Origin: Dickeya fangzhongdai
GTDB taxonomy: Bacteria > Pseudomonadota > Gammaproteobacteria > Enterobacterales > Enterobacteriaceae
DNA: 64,000 bases
Reading direction: 5' to 3'
Assembly (NCBI RefSeq): GCF_002812485.1
Contig: NZ_CP025003.1
Location: 434,001 to 498,000 of the forward strand
Part shown: one piece after another, positions 8,936 through 18,858 of the stretch
How positions within the stretch are numbered: the first letter of the stretch is position 1
Layout: each line of letters starts with the position of its first letter
The notes under the pieces: model-generated
What the model saw: only the letters and a program-made list of their open reading frames with translations
Databases searched by the model: none
What the model was told of the DNA's origin: nothing
Program-made: the position numbers and the translations under genes

Positions 8936-10360
8936 ATGTCAGGGATTCGAGATTACGCGAAATTAGCGCAAAGCATTCTGCAGGAAGTGGGTGGTCAACC
9001 GAATATTGTCGATTTTTCCCGCTGCGCCACCCGGCTACGCCTGATACTGGCGCAAACGCCTGATAACGCGAAAGCGCGCGTTCAGAGCCTGCCCGGCGTG
9101 ATTGCGGTGGTGGAGAGCGCTGGTCAGTTTCAGGTTGTCATCGGCGTGCATGTGGCGGAAGTGTATAGCCAGATGGCGGCGTTGCTCGGCGAAGGCGCAA
9201 AGCGCGGCGAAGAGCCCCGTCGGCGCGTACTGGATACGGTGATCGCCACCATGTCGGCGGTGTTCGCGCCGATTGTGTATATTCTGGCGGCGGCAGGGAT
9301 ACTGCAGGGCATACTGATCGTTATTCAGCAGTTCTCCGCCGGTTTTACGCTGACCGGCACCTATCGTGTGCTCAATTTCATGTCCTGGACGCCGTTTGCC
9401 TTTCTGCCGGTGTTTATCGCCCTGACGGCTTCCCGTCATTTTCGCTGTAATACCTATATCGCGGTGCTGTGCTGCTGCGCGCTGATCAACCCGGAATGGA
9501 CGGCGATGGCGGGGAAAATCGCCGCCGGCGAGTCGATCACTCTGTTGGGGCTGCCGCTGGCGAAGACGGTGTATACCGCGTCGGTGTTGCCGCCGCTGTT
9601 TCTGGTGTGGGTGCTGGCGTGGGTGGAGCGCCGGGTGGAAAAGCGATTGCCGGATATCGTCAGCGCGCTGTTTACCCCGTTGATCTGCTTTGTGATTGTG
9701 GTGCCGCTGACGCTGCTGTTGATCGGCCCGGCCAGTACCTGGGTCGCCACCGGGATCGCCGCCGGCTACAACGCGTTGTTCAATGCTTTCCCGGCGCTGG
9801 CGGCCGCGATTATTGGCGGCGTGTGGCAGATCATTGTGATCTTCGGCGTGCACTGGGGCATCACGCCGGTAGTGGTCGCCAACTTTGATCTGAACGGTTA
9901 CGACTCGTTTCAGGCGTTCCAGACCGTCGCCGTGGTCGCCCAGATGGCGGCCGCTTTCGGCTGTTTTTTGAAAACGCGCAACCGTGAACTGAAAGCGCGT
10001 TCGATGTCGGCGGGGGTGACGGCGATTTTCGGCATCACCGAACCGGCTATTTACGGGGTGACGCTGCGCTACAAGAAACCCTTTATCTGCGGCTGCATCG
10101 GCGGTGCGGTGGGGGCGGTCGTCGCCAGCCTGTTCGGATCGCTGTATTACGCCTATGCCGCATTGCCGGGCGTGCTGACGGTGATCAACGCCATCAGCCC
10201 GTCCGCACCGATGTCGTTTATCGGCGAGCTGGCCGGCTGCGGCGTGGCAATCGTGTTGACTATCGGGTTGGTGATGGTGGTGGGGTTTGACGATCCGGTG
10301 GAGGAAACGGCCGCGGCGCCAGCGGAGGCGGCGTCGACCCGGACCAGCGCATCGGTTTGA
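8936..10360 (+). CDS. PTS beta-glucoside-type EIIBC component
   Basis: A 474-residue PTS permease of the glucose-beta-glucoside superfamily. Residues 1-85 form the EIIB domain, with the phospho-acceptor Cys30 in FSRCATRLRLIL. From about 105 there is an EIIC membrane domain with about ten hydrophobic segments and the conserved GITEPAIYGV loop that binds sugar. There is no EIIA domain, so it must borrow one, as AscF does. It is followed after 66 bases by a 6-phospho-beta-glucosidase gene, so the substrate is probably an aryl- or alkyl-beta-glucoside (salicin, arbutin, cellobiose), common in plant tissue. It resembles AscF, but I do not assign the name. The C-terminal tail is alanine-rich. Confidence 0.9.
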   Translation: MSGIRDYAKLAQSILQEVGGQPNIVDFSRCATRLRLILAQTPDNAKARVQSLPGVIAVVESAGQFQVVIGVHVAEVYSQMAALLGEGAKRGEEPRRRVLDTVIATMSAVFAPIVYILAAAGILQGILIVIQQFSAGFTLTGTYRVLNFMSWTPFAFLPVFIALTASRHFRCNTYIAVLCCCALINPEWTAMAGKIAAGESITLLGLPLAKTVYTASVLPPLFLVWVLAWVERRVEKRLPDIVSALFTPLICFVIVVPLTLLLIGPASTWVATGIAAGYNALFNAFPALAAAIIGGVWQIIVIFGVHWGITPVVVANFDLNGYDSFQAFQTVAVVAQMAAAFGCFLKTRNRELKARSMSAGVTAIFGITEPAIYGVTLRYKKPFICGCIGGAVGAVVASLFGSLYYAYAALPGVLTVINAISPSAPMSFIGELAGCGVAIVLTIGLVMVVGFDDPVEETAAAPAEAASTRTSASV

Positions 10361-10378
10361 TATGACTGTGAATATTGA

Positions 10379-11863
<1,485 letters not shown>

Positions 11864-11927
11864 GCCGGGCCGGAAGCGCCGGGATTTGTGACTGGGCCGA
11901 TAACGTTGGTTTATCCGGCCCATACGC

Positions 11928-11956
11928 TGAGCCAAATCACCTGTGGATTTGGCTCA
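11928..11956. terminator. Hairpin between convergent glucosidase and argI genes
   Basis: TGAGCCAAATC and GATTTGGCTCA form a perfect 11-bp stem with a 7-base loop, 12 bases past the argI stop. A second imperfect hairpin (TGGGCCGATAA with TTATCCGGCCCA) lies just to the left. Neither has a strong T run, but the site between two converging genes suits bidirectional termination. Confidence 0.6.
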
Positions 11957-11968
11957 TATTCTCGCTAC

Positions 11969-12985
11969 TTAAATCTCGACGCTCTGGCTCAGTGTCGCCA
12001 CCATCACCGCTTTGATGGTGTGCATGCGGTTTTCCGCCTGATCGAACACAATGCTGTGGGCGGATTCAAACACATCGTTGGTGACTTCCATACCGTTGTG
12101 CAGGCCGTATTGCTCCGCCATCTGTTTGCCGAGCGTAGTCTGGTCGTCGTGAAACGCCGGCAGGCAGTGGAGGAATTTCACCTGCGGGTTGCCGGTAGCG
12201 GCGATCATCGCGGCGTTAACCTGATACGGCCGCAGCAGGTCGATACGCTGCTGCCACACTTCTTTCGGTTCCCCCATCGAAACCCACACATCGGTATAGA
12301 TGAAGTCCACACCGTTCACCCCGGCCGCCACGTCTTCTGTCAGCGTAATCGAACCGCCGGTTTTGGCTGCCGCCGCCTGACACTCCGCCACCAGACCGGC
12401 ATCCGGCCAGCAGGCTTTCGGGGCGATTAATCGCAGATCCAGCCCGGTGATGGCGGCGGCTTCCAGCATGCTGTTGCCCATATTGTTGCGGGTGTCGCCC
12501 ACGTAGGCCAGCTTCATGCCCGACAGCGATTTACCCGGCAGGTGCTCCTGCATGGTCAGCAGGTCCGCCAGTAACTGGGTCGGGTGAAATTCGTTGGTCA
12601 GGCCGTTCCAGACCGGCACGCCGGAAAACTCGGCCAGCGTTTCCACCAACTCCTGACCGTAACCGCGGTACTGGATGCCGTCGTACATGCGGCCCAGCAC
12701 CCGGGCGGTGTCTTTCATTGATTCTTTATGACCGATCTGGCTGCCGCTGGGGCCGAGGTAGGTGACTTGCGCGCCCTGATCGTATGCAGCAACTTCGAAA
12801 GAGCAACGAGTGCGGGTCGAATCTTTTTCGAAGATGAGTGCGATGTTTTTACCTTGCAGGTAGCGGGCTTCGGCGCCGTTTTTCTTATTGGTTTTGAGCG
12901 TGGCGGCGAGAGCCAGAAGGCTGCTGATTTCAGCCGGCGTGAAATCCATCAGCCGTAAAAAATGGCGTTTGTAGAACGGGTTCAT
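11969..12985 (-). CDS. argI: Ornithine carbamoyltransferase
   Basis: Makes citrulline from ornithine and carbamoyl phosphate in arginine synthesis. I start at [17 protein letters not shown] (12985), which aligns with the E. coli N terminus and has a GGAG site; an upstream ATG adds nine residues. Total is 338 residues. [12 protein letters not shown] is the carbamoyl-phosphate loop and [10 protein letters not shown] carries the ornithine-binding Cys-Leu-Pro. Two ARG boxes lie upstream. Position between tabA and rraB corresponds to E. coli argI. Confidence 0.97.
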   Translation of the reverse strand: MNPFYKRHFLRLMDFTPAEISSLLALAATLKTNKKNGAEARYLQGKNIALIFEKDSTRTRCSFEVAAYDQGAQVTYLGPSGSQIGHKESMKDTARVLGRMYDGIQYRGYGQELVETLAEFSGVPVWNGLTNEFHPTQLLADLLTMQEHLPGKSLSGMKLAYVGDTRNNMGNSMLEAAAITGLDLRLIAPKACWPDAGLVAECQAAAAKTGGSITLTEDVAAGVNGVDFIYTDVWVSMGEPKEVWQQRIDLLRPYQVNAAMIAATGNPQVKFLHCLPAFHDDQTTLGKQMAEQYGLHNGMEVTNDVFESAHSIVFDQAENRMHTIKAVMVATLSQSVEI

Positions 12986-13019
12986 CGTTGTCTTCTCCAT
13001 GTGGCTCAACACTGAAGGT

Positions 13020-13054
13020 TGAATTAAAATTCACTTTATATGTGTAAATATTCA
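13020..13054 (-). promoter_or_regulatory. Tandem ARG boxes (ArgR operator) of argI
   Basis: TGAATTAAAATTCA at 13020-13033 fits the ArgR consensus (TGAAT then four A/T then ATTCA) exactly. TGTGTAAATATTCA at 13041-13054 is a weaker second box. Centres are 21 bases apart, the spacing expected for two boxes bound by one ArgR hexamer. The pair sits 35-69 bases before the argI start. Confidence 0.88.
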
Positions 13055-13147
13055 AATTCAAGTGCCGCGTTCAAACTTTATGGTGGAGAGAGAGGCTAGC
13101 CTGTGGGAAAATAACCCTATCTTTGCCGCTTTTATGAGGACTGAGAC

Positions 13148-13576
13148 ATGGCAAACCGCGAACTGCTGGAAGAACAACGTGAAGAGACCCGTCTGATCAT
13201 TGAGGAATTGCTGGAGGACGGCAGCGATCCCGATGCGCTCTACACCATCGAACACCATTTCTCCGCCGAGAAGTTTGAAGATCTGGAAAAAGTGGCGGTG
13301 GATGCGTTCAAACTGGGTTACGAAGTTACCGACGCCGAAGAAATGGAAATGGAAGACGGCGTGGTGCTGATGTGCTGCGATGCTATCAGCGAGGTGGCGT
13401 TGAGCGCCGAGCTGATCGATCAGCAGGTGGAACAACTGCTGTCGCTGGCCGAGCGTCATGGCGTCAACTACGACGGCTGGGGCACCTATTTCGAAGACCC
13501 GGACGGCGAGGATGAAGACGAATTCGGGGAAGACGAAGACTTTTACGATGAGGATGACGACGGCAAACGTCACTGA
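13148..13576 (+). CDS. rraB: RraB, regulator of RNase E activity
   Basis: A 142-residue acidic protein starting [15 protein letters not shown]. It has the ferredoxin-like core of the family and a strongly acidic tail ([23 protein letters not shown]). RraB binds RNase E and changes degradosome composition and mRNA decay. Length and the neighbouring argI and yjgM genes match E. coli. A GAGGACTGAG stretch supplies the ribosome site. Confidence 0.95.
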   Translation: MANRELLEEQREETRLIIEELLEDGSDPDALYTIEHHFSAEKFEDLEKVAVDAFKLGYEVTDAEEMEMEDGVVLMCCDAISEVALSAELIDQQVEQLLSLAERHGVNYDGWGTYFEDPDGEDEDEFGEDEDFYDEDDDGKRH

Positions 13577-13651
13577 TTCTCGTGTTCTCTATCGCCCGGC
13601 ACCCGCCGGGCGATGTGTTTTCTACGCAGCGCAATGACGGCGCCTGCGCCC

Positions 13652-14155
13652 TTACAGCGTTTTCAGCATTCTGACTTCACAGTCCACATGACCTGTGTTG
13701 CCCATGGCATGCGGGATATGCTCGAAGCCGAGTCTTTCATACAGGTGGATGGCGCTGGTCAGGTGCGCGGTGGTTTCCAGATAGCAGCGGCGAAACCCCT
13801 GCTCGCGGCCAAACGTCAGCGCCAGTTCCGCCAGTTGCCGGGCAATGCCCTGGCCGCGCGCCAGCGGCAGAAAATACATTTTTTGCAATTCACAAATATC
13901 CGGCTCGCCGCCGGACAGCGGGGCCAGACCGCCGCCGCCCACCACTTCGCCGTTGCATTCCACCACCCAGTAAGCGCTGGCGGGGCGACAGTAGAGTTCG
14001 AACAACCGGTCCAGATCCGGGTCGGACACGGTATATCCCTTGTCGGCCGTCAGGCCGAATTCAGCGGAAACCCGGCGTATCACGCTGGCAATCGCCGCGT
14101 TATCCGCGGCCGTAATCGGGCGGGTCAGCAGTGGTGTGGACGCTGAAGTTGTCAT
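13652..14155 (-). CDS. yjgM: GNAT acetyltransferase YjgM
   Basis: I use the start [18 protein letters not shown] at 14155, giving 167 residues as in E. coli YjgM; an open frame to 14251 adds an unlikely head. The GNAT core is clear: [22 protein letters not shown] with the acetyl-CoA loop (RGQGIA) and [14 protein letters not shown]. It is convergent with rraB, as in E. coli. The substrate is not established from sequence; the family includes amino-acid and small-amine acetyltransferases. Confidence 0.88.
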   Translation of the reverse strand: MTTSASTPLLTRPITAADNAAIASVIRRVSAEFGLTADKGYTVSDPDLDRLFELYCRPASAYWVVECNGEVVGGGGLAPLSGGEPDICELQKMYFLPLARGQGIARQLAELALTFGREQGFRRCYLETTAHLTSAIHLYERLGFEHIPHAMGNTGHVDCEVRMLKTL

Positions 14156-14432
14156 GTTGCTCACTCTTGTCGGCAGAATCCTGTCAGGTCGAAAACGGCG
14201 GTAATCGGCTGGCGTTTCCCGATGATACGTACCGTCGTTTACACGTATCACCGATTATACGTACCGACGCGCCGGCTCAAAACCCTGTTATTGATAAAGG
14301 CGCGTAACAAAAAGCGCAACAGCGGATTAGCGCAGCGGTAATCGCCCGACAATGATGTGGATCCCGCGTTAAACATACAGCTGAATAATCCGTTCCCATT
14401 GCGTCTCATTCTGAACATATCTTGATCTGTTT

Positions 14433-14465
14433 TCTCATTTATGAGATTTTTTATCAAAATTGATA
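14433..14465. promoter_or_regulatory. Two palindromes upstream of the XRE-cupin gene
   Basis: TCTCAT-TT-ATGAGA (14433-14446) and TATCAA-AA-TTGATA (14452-14465) are 14-bp inverted repeats with the same layout, 19 bases centre to centre, just before the ribosome site of the regulator gene. They are good candidates for an autoregulatory operator. Inference only. Confidence 0.55.
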
Positions 14466-14479
14466 TTTCAGGAGACGCG

Positions 14480-15067
14480 ATGGAACCTTCCATTTCTGAA
14501 ACCGATCGTCTTTCCGAAACCGATCGTCGCTTGGCCGGGCGGCTGGCGGGGCTGCGACGTGAACGCGGCTGGTCGCTGGACGAACTGGCGCAGAACAGCG
14601 GCATCAGCCGCGCAACCTTATCCCGGCTGGAACGTATGGAGTCCAGCCCGACGGCGGCGTTGCTGGGCCGCCTGTGTGCGGTGTATGGCTGTACCCTATC
14701 GTGCCTGCTGGCCGAGGTGGAAACTCAGTTGCCGCAGAAGCTGAGCGAAGCGCAACAACCGGTATGGATTGACCCGGAAACCGGGTTTGTCCGGCGCAGT
14801 ATTTCTCCCCCTTCCGCCGGGTTTCGCGCCGAAGTGATCCACGGCGAGCTGCCGGCCGGCGTGCTTATCGATTACGCCGTGCCGCCGCTGGCGGGCCTGG
14901 AACATCATCTGTATGTGCTCGATGGCCAACTGGTTATGACGCTGGAAGGCGTGGCGCACACGCTTGGCCCGCGGGACAGCCTGCGCTATCGCCTGTATGG
15001 CGCGTCCGGTTTCCATAATCCCGGTCCGGGTCCGGTTCGCTACCTGATTGCTATCTGCGCCCCCTGA
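14480..15067 (+). CDS. XRE-family regulator with C-terminal cupin domain
   Basis: I start at MEPSISETDRLSETDR (14480) behind CAGGAGACGCG; 195 residues. Residues about 20-75 form a lambda-repressor-type helix-turn-helix (LRRERGWSLDELAQNSGISRATLSRLER, of which the last part is the recognition helix). From about 110 a cupin barrel follows (HHLYVLDGQLVMTLEG, then RDSLRYRLYG). Such regulators sense a small ligand through the cupin. A GNAT gene follows 27 bases later on the same strand, probably co-transcribed. Two palindromes lie in the promoter region. Confidence 0.88.
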   Translation: MEPSISETDRLSETDRRLAGRLAGLRRERGWSLDELAQNSGISRATLSRLERMESSPTAALLGRLCAVYGCTLSCLLAEVETQLPQKLSEAQQPVWIDPETGFVRRSISPPSAGFRAEVIHGELPAGVLIDYAVPPLAGLEHHLYVLDGQLVMTLEGVAHTLGPRDSLRYRLYGASGFHNPGPGPVRYLIAICAP

Positions 15068-15094
15068 TCTTTTTTTGCAACGGAGCTGATGATA

Positions 15095-15577
15095 ATGACA
15101 AACACATCCCCACGTGATCCGCTGGTGATCCGCAACGATGACTTGACCGGCGAGGCCACGCGAGCGCTGGTGGCCCTGCATCTGACTGGAATGCACGATA
15201 ATTCGCCGCCGGAGCAGGTATTTGCGCTGGACTTGTCCGGTTTACAGGCACCGGACGTCACGTTCTGGAGCGTCTGGCGCGGCGAGCAGATCGCCGGTAT
15301 CGGCGCGCTGAAAATGCTGCCGGACGGCAGCGGAGAACTGAAATCGATGCGCACCCATCCGCAGTGTTTGCGTCAGGGCGTGGCCGCGTGTCTGCTGGCC
15401 CATATTCTGGCCGAAGCGCGTCGGCGCGGCTTGTGTCGCCTGAGTCTGGAAACCGGCAGCGGTCCGGCATTTGAACCGGCGCTGGCGCTGTATCGTAAAC
15501 AGGGTTTCGTGAATGGCGAGGCGTTCGCTGAGTATACAGCCAGCGAATTCAATCAGTTCCTGCATCTGCCACTGTAA
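15095..15577 (+). CDS. GNAT acetyltransferase paired with XRE-cupin regulator
   Basis: A 160-residue GNAT protein. I prefer the ATG at 15095 (9 bases after GGAG) to the one at 15089 (3 bases). The acetyl-CoA loop is ELKSMRTHPQCLRQGVAACLLAHIL, followed by LSLETGSGPAFEPALALYRKQGF, which is typical of the YsnE/PhnO-like branch. Substrate unknown. Linkage to the cupin regulator suggests it modifies the same small molecule the regulator senses; this is inference. A terminator hairpin lies about 150 bases downstream. Confidence 0.85.
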   Translation: MTNTSPRDPLVIRNDDLTGEATRALVALHLTGMHDNSPPEQVFALDLSGLQAPDVTFWSVWRGEQIAGIGALKMLPDGSGELKSMRTHPQCLRQGVAACLLAHILAEARRRGLCRLSLETGSGPAFEPALALYRKQGFVNGEAFAEYTASEFNQFLHLPL

Positions 15578-15724
15578 ATGACGGCTTGGTTCATCTCTTT
15601 GCCGCTGCGCACAGGCGACAATATCGGCAACCGGAGGGTAACGGCGGGCGTCCTTTGCGGTTAGCGGCGTATGCCTGAACAGAATCGGGACACGGATTAT
15701 TTCATGAGTATTGTTCAGGACTAA

Positions 15725-15770
15725 ATTATATGCCGCGATAACTAAAATTGGCGGCATATAATTATTTTTT
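15725..15770 (+). terminator. Terminator downstream of the GNAT gene
   Basis: ATTATATGCCGC and GCGGCATATAAT form a perfect 12-bp stem with a 14-base loop, followed by TATTTTTT. The rest of 15578-15859 has no gene; it would hold the promoter of the next gene. Confidence 0.75.
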
Positions 15771-15859
15771 CAATCATTAGTCTGCGAGCATTATTGGGAT
15801 ATTTTACAGGAAATATTAACATCAGGGTCCCCCGCCTATGATTACGGAAGAGTTGTTCT

Positions 15860-16927
15860 ATGGTTAATCGCTTGTTGTCTGGACTGGCTGGTCTGGTTTT
15901 TCTGTTTGTTTTATCCCCTTTTTCGACTGCACAAACGCTACAACCACAAGAAGGAAATTGGGCCGCGCCTGAATTCCGATTCCATACCGGAGAAACCGTC
16001 AACAATCTCCGTATTCATTATTACACGTTGGGCGACAGTAAAAAGCCGGCCGTATTATTGCTGCACGGCACTAATCAGCCGATCATCGCCTTATTGGCCG
16101 CCGGTTTTGGCGGTGAATTATTTGGTCCCGGCCAGCCGCTGGACGTCAGCAAATATTTCATCATCATTCCTGAAAGCATCGGTTCCGGAAAATCCGCCAA
16201 GCCGTCCGACGGCCTGCGTACTAAATTCCCACAATATAACTACGATGACATGGTGCTGGCGCAATATCGCCTGCTGACCGAAGGTCTTGGCATTAAGCAT
16301 CTGCGTCTGGTGATGGGATATTCGATGGGCGGTATGCATACCTGGATGTGGGGCGAAAAATACCCGGACATGATGGATGCGCTGGTGCCGATGGCGTCGC
16401 AGCCGAACGAACTCTCGGGCCGCAACTGGATGCTACGCCGCATGCTGATTGAGACCATCAAGCGCGATCCGGCGTGGAAAAACGGCGATTACACTAGCCA
16501 GCCGCCGTCGTTGCAGACCGCCAACATCATGTTCAGCATCGCCACCACGGGCGGTACGCTGGCCTACCAGAGCAAAGCGCCGACCCGCGCGCAGGCGGAC
16601 AAACTGGTGGACGAGCGTCTGGCCGCGCCGGTAACCAGCGACGCCAACGACTTTATTTATATCTGGAATTCCTCGGCGGATTATAACGCCTCGCCGGAAT
16701 TAAGCCGCATCAAGGCGCCGCTGCTGGTGATCAATTCCGCCGACGATGAGCGTAATCCGGTTGAAACAGGAATACTGGAAAGTGAACTGAAAAAAGTGAA
16801 ACGCGCCGAGCTGTTTTTGATCCCGGCAAGTAAAGAAACCAGCGGACACGCCACCATGATGTCGGCGAAGTTTTACAAAAATAAGCTGGGTGAATTCCTG
16901 GCGGCGGTTCCGCCACATAATAAATAA
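15860..16927 (+). CDS. Exported alpha/beta hydrolase, MetX-like
   Basis: A 355-residue protein with a signal peptide (1-24, ending FSTA). The hydrolase core has the oxyanion strand VLLLHGT (residues 66-71), the nucleophile elbow GYSMGG with Ser155, an acidic DD..RNP near residue 295 and a C-terminal SGHATM histidine. The layout (HYYTLG at the start, IIPESIGSGKS and a long lid) resembles homoserine O-acetyltransferase relatives. A periplasmic location argues against methionine synthesis, so it is probably an esterase of unknown substrate. It stands alone between two terminators. Confidence 0.85.
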   Translation: MVNRLLSGLAGLVFLFVLSPFSTAQTLQPQEGNWAAPEFRFHTGETVNNLRIHYYTLGDSKKPAVLLLHGTNQPIIALLAAGFGGELFGPGQPLDVSKYFIIIPESIGSGKSAKPSDGLRTKFPQYNYDDMVLAQYRLLTEGLGIKHLRLVMGYSMGGMHTWMWGEKYPDMMDALVPMASQPNELSGRNWMLRRMLIETIKRDPAWKNGDYTSQPPSLQTANIMFSIATTGGTLAYQSKAPTRAQADKLVDERLAAPVTSDANDFIYIWNSSADYNASPELSRIKAPLLVINSADDERNPVETGILESELKKVKRAELFLIPASKETSGHATMMSAKFYKNKLGEFLAAVPPHNK

Positions 16928-16945
16928 CGGAAATTGAAAACACTG

Positions 16946-16998
16946 GGCCGGCGACTACTACACAATGATGTCTATACAATAACGCCGGCCTTTTCCTT
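16946..16998 (+). terminator. Terminator after the hydrolase gene
   Basis: GGCCGGCG (16946-16953) and CGCCGGCC (16983-16990) pair across 29 bases and are followed by TTTTCCTTT. Confidence 0.65.
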
Positions 16999-17082
16999 TC
17001 ATGATATTTCCTTTTCATTTTTGTTGCGGTTTACGTGTGAGCTGAAGCTCATGGTTTTCATTACCAAACAACAGGGACAATT

Positions 17083-18702
17083 ATGTTTCGTAAGATAAAG
17101 ATCCGCACAACGCTCAGTATTATGGTGTTCTCTCTGGCGGTGCTGTCATTGATTGTGGGCATCCTGGGGCTGGTAGCCGTCCAGTCGGGTAATAAATCTT
17201 TTGCGCATGTGGATAATGTGGTGCTGCCGGGGCTGGTGGCGCTGAATGAAAGCTCGGAATTGTTATTGCGCGCCCGTCTGGATTTACGGTTGTACGAGTC
17301 GCTGATGAGCAACGGAGATAAGGATGCCGCCACGGTGGCGCTCAAGCGCGCCAGAGGCAAAATCGATGACGCCGGCAAGAAGTGGCAGGAGTATCTGACG
17401 TATCCGCAGTTCGAACAGGAAAAGGCCATTTCTTCCGATATGGCGACCAAACGCGACACCCTGATGAATGAATTCATCAACCCGGCGTTTATCGCGTTGG
17501 AAGCCGGTAATCTGGATGAGTATCGCCAGCGGGCGGGTAAATCCACTTCGCTGTACGCCAATTTTGACGGCGCGGCGAAAAAGCTGGTGCAGTACAAACG
17601 TCAGAGCATTGATGAGGCGTACAGTGATTCTAATGCGCGCGTTAGCCGTATGCAGGTCATTCTGACCGTGGTGATTGTGTGCGCGCTGGTGCTGGCGGCG
17701 TTGGCCTGGTCGATTCTGACCAATCTGGTGGTAAAACCGCTCAATCAGGCGATTACCGTGTTTGACCGGATTGCCGAAGGCGACCTGCGCGCGAAAATTG
17801 AGATTCGCGGCAATAATGAAATCGCCCAGCTGTTTGGCGCGGTACAGCATATGCGCGATGGGCTGGAAGATATGGTGCTTGCGGTGCGTAACGGCACCGA
17901 CGCCATCAGCGTCGGCGTCGAGGAGATCGCGTCCGGCAACATCGATCTGTCCAGTCGTACTGAGCAGCAGGCCGCATCGCTGGATGAAACCGCCGCCAGT
18001 ATGGAACAGATTCTGGCGACGGTGAGCAATAACGAAGACAACACCCGCAAGGCCAACGATCTGGCGAAGAAAGCGTCGGATTCCGCATCCCGCGGCGGCG
18101 ATGTGGTGACGGAAGTGGTGGATACCATGCGTTCTATCCAGCAGAGTTCGTCCCGCATTTCCGACATCGTGGGCGTCATCGACGGCATCGCTTTCCAGAC
18201 CAACCTGCTGGCGCTGAACGCGGCGGTGGAAGCGGCGCGGGCGGGCGAGCAGGGCAAAGGGTTCGCGGTGGTGGCGTCCGAAGTGCGCACGCTGGCGCAG
18301 CGCAGCGCCACGGCCGCCAAAGAGATCGGCAACATGATCGATAACTCGCTGAGCCGTATCGAAAAAGGCGCCGGGCTGGTGGAAGTGGCCGGCAAGACGA
18401 TGGATGAGATCCTGTCGGATGTCCGCAAGGTGGTGGATATCATGGGCGAAATCATGCTGTCTTCCGGCGAGCAGAGCCGGGGCATTTCGCAGATCAATAT
18501 CGCCATCAGCCAGATGGACGGGGTGACCCAGCAGAACGCCAGCCTGGTGGCGGAAGTGGCGACCGCCGCCAGTTCGCTGCAGGCGCAGGTGACGCATCTG
18601 CAACAGTCGATCGCCAGCTTCCGTCTCGACAATGAGACGCAGCCGGTGCTGGGCGGCAGCCTCAATGCGCAGCCGCGCGTGGCGTTGGTCGGCGCGCAGT
18701 AA
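17083..18702 (+). CDS. Methyl-accepting chemotaxis protein
   Basis: A 539-residue chemoreceptor. Membrane segment 1 covers residues about 11-33. A four-helix-bundle periplasmic ligand domain spans about 34-189. Membrane segment 2 is about 190-212, a HAMP domain about 213-265. The cytoplasmic hairpin tip (AFQTNLLALNAAVEAARAGE) and GKGFAVVASEVRTLAQRS are fully conserved and bind CheA/CheW. The tail ends in VALVGAQ with no NWETF-type CheR/CheB tether. The ligand cannot be deduced. Monocistronic, with a terminator 35 bases after the stop. Confidence 0.95.
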   Translation: MFRKIKIRTTLSIMVFSLAVLSLIVGILGLVAVQSGNKSFAHVDNVVLPGLVALNESSELLLRARLDLRLYESLMSNGDKDAATVALKRARGKIDDAGKKWQEYLTYPQFEQEKAISSDMATKRDTLMNEFINPAFIALEAGNLDEYRQRAGKSTSLYANFDGAAKKLVQYKRQSIDEAYSDSNARVSRMQVILTVVIVCALVLAALAWSILTNLVVKPLNQAITVFDRIAEGDLRAKIEIRGNNEIAQLFGAVQHMRDGLEDMVLAVRNGTDAISVGVEEIASGNIDLSSRTEQQAASLDETAASMEQILATVSNNEDNTRKANDLAKKASDSASRGGDVVTEVVDTMRSIQQSSSRISDIVGVIDGIAFQTNLLALNAAVEAARAGEQGKGFAVVASEVRTLAQRSATAAKEIGNMIDNSLSRIEKGAGLVEVAGKTMDEILSDVRKVVDIMGEIMLSSGEQSRGISQINIAISQMDGVTQQNASLVAEVATAASSLQAQVTHLQQSIASFRLDNETQPVLGGSLNAQPRVALVGAQ

Positions 18703-18736
18703 CCCACGCCGGATATAAAGTAGAATCACATCAATG

Positions 18737-18769
18737 AAAAAGCCCCGCGATGAAAAGCGGGGCTTTTTA
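18737..18769. terminator. Terminator between chemoreceptor and valS
   Basis: AAAAAGCCCCGC and GCGGGGCTTTTT make a 12-bp stem with an 8-base loop. The A and T runs on both sides allow termination in both directions. Confidence 0.9.
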
Positions 18770-18858
18770 CTGTCAGCGTTAAACTCCACTGGGGAGAGGC
18801 TGATTATTGAATCAATCAAGACCGACGCCGCGTTTATCTGCGCCGGCCAATGACCTGA

